From an uncultured Eubacteriales bacterium (lineage in GTDB: Bacteria > Bacillota > Clostridia > Oscillospirales > Oscillospiraceae), in the NCBI GenBank assembly GCA_900321335.1, contig ONVR01000275.1:1-6708 (forward strand): a stretch of 6,708 nt of DNA, read 5' to 3'. Of the stretch, positions 1 through 4,514 are shown piece by piece. Below the pieces are notes generated by a model, which was given only the letters and a program-made list of their open reading frames with translations, did no database searches and was not told where the DNA came from. Positions within the stretch are counted from its first letter, which is position 1. Every line of letters starts with the position of its first letter. The position numbers were made by a program, and so were the translations under genes.

Positions 1-142
1 CATGGCAAGCATGCAGACGGTGGACGGTTATATCTCTCTCGTGGGAAACGACTATACCGTCTCCCGCAATGGTAAAACCGTAAAGAGGCAGGTCACGGAG
101 GAAGAGGGGAGAGCAATCCTCAAAACCGTATTCGGCCTGTAA
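1..142 (+). CDS. 3' end of an unrecognised protein (partial at left edge)
   Basis: An open frame enters from the left edge and stops at TAA 140-142, giving about 46 residues ending in KTVFGL. It has methionines at positions 2 and 11 but no ribosome binding site can be seen because the window starts here, so it is most likely the C-terminus of a longer protein. The segment is hydrophilic, rich in Lys, Arg and Glu, with no membrane segment or recognisable motif. A strong intrinsic terminator begins 10 bases after the stop, which supports this being a real gene end. I do not recognise the family and assign no function. Confidence 0.55.
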   Translation, partial: MASMQTVDGYISLVGNDYTVSRNGKTVKRQVTEEEGRAILKTVFGL

Positions 143-151
143 GCGTTCTTT

Positions 152-183
152 GAGCCGCTTCCTTTTGTGAAGCGGCTCTTTTT
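152..183 (+). terminator. Intrinsic terminator of the left-edge gene
   Basis: A perfect 10-bp stem (152-161 with 169-178, GAGCCGCTTC and its complement) closes a 7-base loop and is followed directly by five T residues (179-183). It lies 10 bases after the TAA of the plus-strand gene, the usual place for a Rho-independent terminator. Confidence 0.9.
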
Positions 184-187
184 ATGC

Positions 188-222
188 AAAAACTCACCCC
201 TCGAAAACCGAGAGGTGATTTT
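188..222 (-). terminator. Intrinsic terminator of the corrinoid protein gene, probably bidirectional
   Basis: An imperfect 10-bp stem (194-203 with 209-218, one C/A mismatch) has a 5-base loop. Read on the minus strand it is followed by G and five T residues (192-188). Read on the plus strand it is followed by four T residues (219-222). It sits 22 bases beyond the stop of the minus-strand corrinoid gene and can back up the terminator at 152-183. Confidence 0.85.
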
Positions 223-244
223 ATGATGCGTCGTTAACTCGAAA

Positions 245-883
245 TTACTTCAGAGACTCAGCGATCTCCTTGGCCTTAACGGCAGCAGCGCCGGCGTCGG
301 GGGTGTAAGCGTCAGCACCGATCTGATCAGCAAACTCCTGGGTGATAGGAGCGCCGCCGACCATGATCTTAACGCCCAGGTTGGCAGCCTTGATGACCTC
401 AACGGTGTTCTTCAGAGAATCCATGGTGGTGGTCAGCAGAGCAGAAGCGCCAACGATCTTGCAGTCGGGGTTAGCCTTGATGGTCTCAACGAAGGTCTCG
501 GCGGGAACGTCAACGCCCAGGTCGATCACTTCGAAGCCGGCAGACTCAATCATCATGCCGACAAGGTTCTTGCCGATGTCATGCAGGTCACCGGCAACGG
601 TGCCGAGGATATACTTGCCCATGGAACCCATGGCGTCGCCGGCCAGGTGGGGCTTGAGGACCTCAACGCCCTTCTTCATGGTCTTGGCGGCTACCAGCAT
701 CTCAGGAACGAAGATCTCGTTGGCCTGGAACTTAGCGCCAACAACGTTCATAGCGCCGATCATGCCCTCCTGAAGAATATCAGAAGCGGGGATACCAGCG
801 CCCAGAGCTTCCTGAACAAGACCCTGAATGAGTTTCGCCTTGCCGTTCTCTACAGCTTTTGCTACATCCTGAATTGTTGCCAT
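245..883 (-). CDS. Corrinoid (B12-binding) methyltransferase protein, MtaC/MtbC/MtvC type
   Basis: This 212-residue cytoplasmic protein carries a cobamide and shuttles a methyl group between two methyltransferases in a corrinoid-dependent demethylation system. Residues 1-85 match the helical cap domain of the family, with the EMLVAAKTMKKG segment. Residues 88-212 form the Rossmann-like B12-binding domain, with the DxHxxG motif (D99, H101, G104). H101 is the expected lower axial cobalt ligand. SALLTTTM (147-154) and GGAP (176-179) are the other cofactor-contact segments. The length is normal for stand-alone corrinoid proteins. The start is set at 883 because AGGAGG (893-898, read on the minus strand) lies just upstream of it; an ATG 33 bases earlier lacks this. 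All seven Asn codons are AAC, suggesting high expression. The substrate cannot be told from this subunit, so no specific symbol (mtaC, mtbC, mttC, mtvC) is given. Confidence 0.93.
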   Translation of the reverse strand: MATIQDVAKAVENGKAKLIQGLVQEALGAGIPASDILQEGMIGAMNVVGAKFQANEIFVPEMLVAAKTMKKGVEVLKPHLAGDAMGSMGKYILGTVAGDLHDIGKNLVGMMIESAGFEVIDLGVDVPAETFVETIKANPDCKIVGASALLTTTMDSLKNTVEVIKAANLGVKIMVGGAPITQEFADQIGADAYTPDAGAAAVKAKEIAESLK

Positions 884-959
884 TGTTACATTCCTCCTAA
901 AATAATTCAATAACATTTTTCAGTGCATGTCCGGCTCCTGACTTCCATTCATACACCGG

Positions 960-974
960 TGAGACTTTGTCTCA
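960..974. promoter_or_regulatory. Perfect palindrome in the start of the corrinoid gene leader (candidate operator or 5' stem-loop)
   Basis: TGAGAC-TTT-GTCTCA is a perfect 6-bp inverted repeat with a 3-base centre. It begins a few bases downstream of the start site predicted from the promoter at 984-1012. That position suits a repressor site that blocks transcription, or a short 5' hairpin in the mRNA. The symmetry is seen; the function is inferred. Confidence 0.4.
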
Positions 975-983
975 ACTGGAGGT

Positions 984-1012
984 ATTGTATCACAAGGATA
1001 TTTGAATGTAAA
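984..1012 (-). promoter_or_regulatory. Sigma-A-type promoter of the corrinoid protein gene
   Basis: On the minus strand, TTTACA (1012-1007) is followed after exactly 17 bases by TACAAT (989-984), and TGA just before it gives an extended -10. Each hexamer is one base from consensus. Transcription should start near 977, leaving a leader of about 94 bases before the ATG at 883. Confidence 0.8.
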
Positions 1013-1255
1013 GAGAGAAGGGACATTTTTGGTAAAATAATACCATAAAATCAGAAAAGTACAAAAACCGAAACGAAGTTGTGCAAATCATCCAAACCAG
1101 GAAGATAATATTCAGCAATAATATGAAAAATGTCAACGTATTTGAACGTTTTTGCAGAAATATGGAAAAAACCGGAAGATTTCAATGAGAATAACTTTTG
1201 TTTTTTTGATTTTTTTTTACTTTCAGGTAGGGGAGAGAAGCGTTGATTTGAACGT
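1000..1255 (+). repeat. Three spaced copies of ATTTGAAYGT
   Basis: ATTTGAATGT occurs at 1000-1009, and ATTTGAACGT at 1140-1149 and 1246-1255, all in the same orientation. The first copy overlaps the -35 hexamer of the corrinoid promoter. The second lies in a small inverted repeat, AACGT-N6-ACGTT (1135-1150). They may be binding sites for one regulator, but chance in AT-rich DNA is not excluded. Confidence 0.35.
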
Positions 1256-1280
1256 GTGTAATCGTTTTATTTTACCAAAA
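1027..1280. repeat. Inverted pair of a 14-base repeat
   Basis: TTTTGGTAAAATAA at 1027-1040 recurs as its exact reverse complement at 1267-1280. Each copy contains TGGTAAAAT, which also reads as an extended -10 element, but neither has a good -35 at the right distance. They could be operator sites or cryptic promoters facing each other. Confidence 0.4.
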
Positions 1281-1353
1281 GGACATGTTAAGTGCGGTTT
1301 GGAAACAGCCGCCCGGTAAAATTTTTGAATTGACGATTGTGTTTTTGTATTCT

Positions 1354-1387
1354 AAGCGGTTTTTCTCCGGGAACGCTTGCTTTTTTT
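1354..1387 (+). terminator. Possible weak intrinsic terminator or attenuator hairpin in the intergenic region
   Basis: AAGCG (1354-1358) can pair with CGCTT (1374-1378), with an inner TTC/GAA pairing and a bulge, followed two bases later by seven T residues (1381-1387). The same left arm, as AAGCGGT (1354-1360), can pair instead with ACCGCTT (1420-1426), a mutually exclusive fold. The stem is short and imperfect and no clear promoter lies just upstream. Confidence 0.25.
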
Positions 1388-1511
1388 CCTATTGTTTGTT
1401 ACTTTTTTCTAAAAGCTGTACCGCTTGACGCACCTTGGAAATTCTGTATTTTTTTGGCATAGTCATTTTCGCTTTCAGTAAATTTGACTAACTGCAAATA
1501 GCGGGAATTCC

Positions 1512-1520
1512 TGTTATTAT
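1512..1520 (+). promoter_or_regulatory. Candidate extended -10 promoter for the UroD-family methyltransferase gene
   Basis: TG-T-TATTAT (1512-1520) matches an extended -10 element but has only a poor -35 (CTGCAA, 1492-1497). It would give a leader of about 155 bases. A competing candidate is TTGACG (1425-1430), 16 bases, TATTTT (1447-1452). I cannot tell which is used, if either. Confidence 0.35.
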
Positions 1521-1626
1521 GGGAAAATGCGAATTGAATTTCCGGCGCTTTTTCCTTATAATTTTGATGCTGACTTCTGTTTTCTGCTTTCTACGTATGG
1601 CAGAGCATGTGTACCGCAGGGAAATG

Positions 1627-1642
1627 TGGTGTACATATTGCA
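1627..1642 (+). promoter_or_regulatory. Candidate sigma-54-type -24/-12 site upstream of the methyltransferase gene
   Basis: TGGTGTACATATTGCA keeps the invariant GG and GC dinucleotides exactly 10 bases apart and the full TTGCA of the -12 element. The -24 element departs from consensus (TGGTGT for TGGCAC). It lies 41 bases before the ATG. A long upstream region with repeats would suit enhancer-binding activation, but no activator gene is visible. Confidence 0.3.
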
Positions 1643-1683
1643 TATAGAAAATAACAAACAATTATTTAAGGAGGAAACACCCC

Positions 1684-2817
1684 ATGGTAGCAAAATTCGA
1701 CCAGAAGGAATTAGAGAAGAAGCAGTCTATGATGTTCGGTCATCCCGTAGAGGTATTCAACTATCCTCTCAACCAGCATGACGCCAACGAGAAGTTCTTC
1801 CACGGCGAGCCCTGGTGGCAGATGATGCAGGCTGCTGATACCACGATGTTCAACCCCCATATCATTCCCGACGTCGTTGCCCGCGGCTTCGTGTTTGAAG
1901 CGGCGATGGGCGATTACATGACGAACGACAAAAAGGGCGGCAAGGATATGTTCGGTGTTGACTGGGAATGGGTCGAGCAGGTCGGCGGCTCCATGGTGCG
2001 TCCGGGCAAGCCCTTCCTGGAGGATATTGAGGACTGGTACGACAAGATCGTCTGGCCTGACGTGGATTCCTGGGATTGGGAAGGCTGCGCTGAGCAGAAC
2101 AAGGACTACTTCCAGCCTGACAAGTACTATCAGACCTGGTTCTTCACCGGTTACTTTGAGAGACTCATCGCGCTGATGGAGTTTGAAAACGCCATCATGG
2201 CAATCTTCGACGAGGATTCTCAGGAGCACGTTCACGCTTTCTTCAAGAAGCTGACCGAGCTGTATCTGGACATCTTCAAGCATCTGCTTGACTACTTCCC
2301 CCAGATCAACGCCGTGTTCTTCCACGACGACTGGGGTTCTCAGAAGGAGACCTTCTTCTCTCCGGCCGTTGTTGAGGAGATGATTGTTCCTTACATGAAG
2401 CAAATCACCGATTACCTGCACTCCAGAGGCGTTATGTGCGAGCTGCACTCCTGCGGCAACAACTACAAGCAGGTCCCCAACATGATCGCCGCCGGCTGGG
2501 ACGAGTGGTCTCCCCAGCTGATGAACGATTGCTACAAGATCTACGACGACTTCGGAGATAAGCTGTGCATCGCCACCTTCCCCATGAACATTCCCGACGA
2601 GATCATGAAGCTCCCCTCTGATGCAGAGCGCGGCGAGGCCTTTGCCAAGCTGCCCGAAGAGGAGCAGCGCCGCATCGCCCGGGAGTACGTACATCGTGTA
2701 AACAAGCTCGGCAAGCCCAGCACTTACGCCTTCTACGCGCTGCATTGGTGCACCCCCGCCTTCAAAGAGGAGCTCTACAAGGAGTCCCGGAAGATCTACA
2801 GCGGCGAGATCGCTTAA
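1684..2817 (+). CDS. UroD-family corrinoid methyltransferase (probable O-demethylase methyltransferase I)
   Basis: This 377-residue cytoplasmic protein belongs to the uroporphyrinogen decarboxylase-like superfamily that includes MtaA/MtbA and the MtvB/vanillate O-demethylase enzymes. These transfer methyl groups to or from the cobalt of a corrinoid protein. Likely zinc ligands are H255 and C257 in ELHSCGN and C356 in LHWCTP, matching the HxC...C pattern of MtaA/MtbA. The GGSMVRPGKPF segment (101-111) and the following Trp- and Asp-rich stretch resemble, from memory, the phenyl-methyl-ether demethylase branch. That branch and the length above the roughly 340 residues of MtaA favour an O-demethylase, but the substrate is unknown. 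The start is fixed by AAGGAGG (1668-1674), 9 bases before ATG. All 14 Asn codons are AAC and only about 4 of 29 Phe codons are TTT, implying high expression. It diverges from the corrinoid protein gene, its likely partner. It is not a haem-pathway HemE. Confidence 0.85.
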   Translation: MVAKFDQKELEKKQSMMFGHPVEVFNYPLNQHDANEKFFHGEPWWQMMQAADTTMFNPHIIPDVVARGFVFEAAMGDYMTNDKKGGKDMFGVDWEWVEQVGGSMVRPGKPFLEDIEDWYDKIVWPDVDSWDWEGCAEQNKDYFQPDKYYQTWFFTGYFERLIALMEFENAIMAIFDEDSQEHVHAFFKKLTELYLDIFKHLLDYFPQINAVFFHDDWGSQKETFFSPAVVEEMIVPYMKQITDYLHSRGVMCELHSCGNNYKQVPNMIAAGWDEWSPQLMNDCYKIYDDFGDKLCIATFPMNIPDEIMKLPSDAERGEAFAKLPEEEQRRIAREYVHRVNKLGKPSTYAFYALHWCTPAFKEELYKESRKIYSGEIA

Positions 2818-2831
2818 TTACAAATACAGAA

Positions 2832-2861
2832 AAAACAGGCGCGGAGATCCGCGCCTGTTTT
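2832..2861 (+). terminator. Intrinsic terminator after the methyltransferase gene
   Basis: A 13-bp stem (2832-2844 with 2849-2861, core CAGGCGCGG) closes an AGAT loop and includes an A-run on the left and a T-run on the right. It lies 14 bases after the TAA. It ends 6 bases before the -35 of the next gene, so the two transcription units are clearly separate. Confidence 0.85.
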
Positions 2862-2867
2862 CTGCTG

Positions 2868-2897
2868 TTGACATTTCGGTGTGGGAAACTCTATAAT
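2868..2897 (+). promoter_or_regulatory. Full-consensus sigma-A promoter of the TIGR04076-type gene
   Basis: TTGACA (2868-2873) and TATAAT (2892-2897) both match consensus exactly, with an 18-base spacer. The start site should fall near 2904, almost on the AAGGAGG (2906-2912) that precedes the ATG at 2921, giving a leader of only about 17 bases. Confidence 0.88.
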
Positions 2898-2920
2898 TTT
2901 GAAAAAAGGAGGCTGTCCAT

Positions 2921-3226
2921 ATGGGAAAATGTAAGATCACCGTTTTGCGGACCCTGTATTTCAAAGACCTGGCCGATGCGTATCCGCCTCATGAAAAAGG
3001 ACCTTGCGAGCAGCTGAAGGAGGGGGACGTTTTCTATACCTCCGGCCCGTTTGGCGTGGATATGCCGGAGGGTTTCTGCAAACCCGCCTGGGCAGCCATC
3101 CAGACCTATGCCGCCGTATTGGCCTCCGGCGGGAAGGTCTACAGCCGGGATGATGTCCACGTCACAGCCTGTCCCGACGGCGTGCGGCCGGTGCTGTTTC
3201 GTATGGAGAGGGCGGAGGAGGAATAA
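2921..3226 (+). CDS. Small TIGR04076-family protein of unknown function
   Basis: This 101-residue protein fits the TIGR04076 family as I recall it: an N-terminal KxKITVxRTL strand, then GPC (27-29), PEGFC (49-53) with a Trp soon after (W57), and a C-terminal ACPDGVRPVLFRMER segment (83-97). Four cysteines (C4, C29, C53, C84) lie in or near these conserved segments, so a metal or redox role is conceivable, but no function is established that I know of. No signal peptide or membrane segment is seen. The start is set by AAGGAGG 8 bases upstream of ATG 2921. The gene has its own consensus promoter and is separated from the methyltransferase gene by a terminator. No terminator is visible between its stop and pyrB, so some read-through into pyrB is possible. 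Family assignment is fairly sure; function unknown. Confidence 0.8.
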   Translation: MGKCKITVLRTLYFKDLADAYPPHEKGPCEQLKEGDVFYTSGPFGVDMPEGFCKPAWAAIQTYAAVLASGGKVYSRDDVHVTACPDGVRPVLFRMERAEEE

Positions 3227-3242
3227 TTTTTCCTCGTTGCTC

Positions 3243-3271
3243 TTGTGCTTCGTCCCAGACTGTGCTATACT
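3243..3271 (+). promoter_or_regulatory. Sigma-A-type promoter of pyrB
   Basis: TTGTGC (3243-3248), a 17-base spacer and TATACT (3266-3271), with TGC giving an extended -10. The start near 3278 leaves only about 24 bases before the GTG start, too little for a PyrR-type attenuator. Confidence 0.65.
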
Positions 3272-3301
3272 GTCTTGAATAAAATTGCAGGAGGATACGT
3301 C

Positions 3302-4360
3302 GTGGAAATTCGACATCTGATCAATATTGAAGATGTTACGGTTGAATGGTGGAACGATCTGTATTCCACCTGTAAAGATATTATTGCTCATCCAGAGGAC
3401 TACAGCGATGCCTGCCGGGGAAAGGTGATGGCATCGCTGTTTTTTGAGCCAAGCACCCGGACAAACTTCTCCTTCCAGACGGCTATGCTTCGCCTGGGCG
3501 GCAGTGTATTTGGCTTCTCTGATCCCAGCGCCACCTCGTCTTCAAAAGGGGAGACCCTGGCCGACACCATCCGCATGGTCAGCAGCTATGCGGACACCAT
3601 CGTTATGCGCAATCCCAAAGAGGGCGCAGCCAAAGCCGCCTCCCTGTATTCCGAGGTGCCGCTGATCAATGCCGGAGACGGCGGACATATGCACCCAACC
3701 CAGACCCTTGCTGACCTGACGACCATCAACACCCTTCACGGAGAGATCGGCAATATGAACGTTGGTCTGTGCGGCGATCTCAAATACGGCAGGACCGTAC
3801 ACTCTCTTGTCATGGCCCTGTCCAAGTTCCCCAATGTTACCTATTATCTGATTGCTCCCCGGGATCTGGCCATGCCGGAATATATGCTCACCTTTATGAA
3901 AAAGCACGGGCAAAAATACTATGAAGTCACCAATCTGGAGTCCACCATTCCGCAGCTTGACGTTCTTTACATGACCAGGATCCAGCGGGAGCGGTTTCCC
4001 GACCCCCTGGAATACGATCGTCTTAAGGGCGTGTACGTCCTGACAAAGCGAAAACTGGACCAGGCGAAAAAGGATCTTTTGGTGATGCACCCGCTGCCTC
4101 GTGTGGACGAGATCGCCGTGGACGTGGACAGCGATCCCCGGGCGGTATATTTTGAGCAGGCGCGGTACGGCATGTTCATCCGCATGGCACTTCTGCTCCG
4201 GACGACCCATATGCCGCGGATCAAGCCGCCTTACGTGGACCCCGCCAGAGAGCACCGGTGCCGCAACAAGGTCTGCGTGACGCAAAGCGAAACCTATCTG
4301 CCGTCATTGACATATGACGCAGACGGGCTTTACTGCGGCTATTGCGACAGCAAACTGTAA
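3302..4360 (+). CDS. pyrB: Aspartate carbamoyltransferase with a C-terminal PyrI-like zinc tail
   Basis: This cytoplasmic enzyme joins carbamoyl phosphate and aspartate in the committed step of pyrimidine synthesis. From a GTG start the protein is 352 residues. FEPSTRT (48-54) and HPTQ (131-134) bind carbamoyl phosphate. The 80s loop contains S80 and K82, GDLKYGRTVHS carries R163, TRIQ carries R226 and Q228, and HPLPR (263-267) completes the site. Canonical catalytic chains are about 305-311 residues; this one continues about 46 more, with C320-x4-C325-x19-C345-x2-C348. That pattern and the GLYCGYC context resemble the zinc domain of the regulatory chain PyrI (C-x4-C-x23-C-x2-C), but the nucleotide-binding domain of PyrI is absent. 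The start is chosen because AGGAGG (3289-3294) lies 7 bases before GTG; an in-frame ATG at 3245 overlaps the promoter. Asn codons are mixed, so its bias is ordinary. Confidence 0.95.
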   Translation: MEIRHLINIEDVTVEWWNDLYSTCKDIIAHPEDYSDACRGKVMASLFFEPSTRTNFSFQTAMLRLGGSVFGFSDPSATSSSKGETLADTIRMVSSYADTIVMRNPKEGAAKAASLYSEVPLINAGDGGHMHPTQTLADLTTINTLHGEIGNMNVGLCGDLKYGRTVHSLVMALSKFPNVTYYLIAPRDLAMPEYMLTFMKKHGQKYYEVTNLESTIPQLDVLYMTRIQRERFPDPLEYDRLKGVYVLTKRKLDQAKKDLLVMHPLPRVDEIAVDVDSDPRAVYFEQARYGMFIRMALLLRTTHMPRIKPPYVDPAREHRCRNKVCVTQSETYLPSLTYDADGLYCGYCDSKL

Positions 4361-4377
4361 ACTCTTGTATTTATCCG

Positions 4378-4408
4378 GCGCCGTGTGTTTTTCACGCGGC
4401 GCTTTTTT
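4378..4408 (+). terminator. Intrinsic terminator of pyrB
   Basis: A 10-bp stem with one G-U pair (4378-4387 with 4393-4402, GCGCCGTGTG on the left) closes a five-T loop and is followed by six T residues (4403-4408). It starts 17 bases after the pyrB stop. Confidence 0.92.
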
Positions 4409-4431
4409 ACGGGATCCGAAGCAACTGCTCG

Positions 4432-4460
4432 TTGTTTTTTTCCGTATTGTGTGGTAAAAT
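4432..4460 (+). promoter_or_regulatory. Promoter of the hydantoinase A-like gene
   Basis: TTGTTT (4432-4437), a 17-base spacer and TAAAAT (4455-4460), with TGG giving an extended -10. The start near 4467 gives a leader of about 48 bases with a small 5-bp hairpin (ACCGC 4473-4477 with GCGGT 4486-4490) before the ribosome binding site. Confidence 0.65.
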
Positions 4461-4514
4461 GACACCGCTGTGACCGCGGGAAGCTGCGGTAATTTCCTGC
4501 AAGGAGGCGCAAGC

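Larger units (their letters stand above)
884..1683. other. Long AT-rich intergenic region between divergent methyltransferase genes
   Basis: These 800 bases separate the divergent corrinoid and UroD-family genes, while the other gaps in the window are roughly 75-160 bases. I see no convincing gene here. The only frame of any size (1527-1781) has no ribosome binding site and runs out of frame into the methyltransferase gene. The stretch holds the corrinoid promoter (984-1012), a palindrome (960-974), three copies of ATTTGAAYGT (1000, 1140, 1246), an inverted 14-mer (1027-1040 and 1267-1280), T-runs at 1196-1218, a possible hairpin with T-run (1354-1387), and candidate promoters for the rightward gene (1425-1452, 1512-1520, 1627-1642). 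It is best read as an extended regulatory region. An unrecognised small RNA is possible. Confidence 0.6.

Noticed and set aside
342..773. Plus-strand frame opposite the corrinoid protein gene
   Set aside because: The minus strand carries the complete B12-binding domain, and this frame has no ribosome binding site or family signature.
884..916. Eleven-residue N-terminal extension of the corrinoid protein
   Set aside because: The AGGAGG site lies inside this stretch and points to the ATG at 883, where the family-like N-terminus begins.
884..1683. Cobalamin riboswitch in the gap between the two methyl-transfer genes
   Set aside because: I looked for the conserved B12-box core (GCCACTG-like) and saw none, and the corrinoid leader of about 94 bases is too short for the full fold.
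1527..1781. 84-residue plus-strand frame running from the intergenic region into the methyltransferase gene
   Set aside because: No ribosome binding site before its ATG, no recognisable sequence, and it overlaps the start of the well-supported methyltransferase gene in another frame.
1711..2745. Long minus-strand open frame opposite the methyltransferase gene
   Set aside because: A shadow created by the strong codon bias of the real gene. Its product is low-complexity, rich in Val, Leu, Gly and His, with no motif.
1684..2817. True uroporphyrinogen decarboxylase (HemE)
   Set aside because: The HxC...C metal-ligand pattern and the neighbouring corrinoid protein fit the methyltransferase branch, and no haem genes are nearby.
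3218..3235. Hairpin GAGGAA/TTCCTC overlapping the stop of the TIGR04076-type gene
   Set aside because: Only 6 bp, with no T-run after it, and it overlaps the stop codon; too weak to call a terminator.
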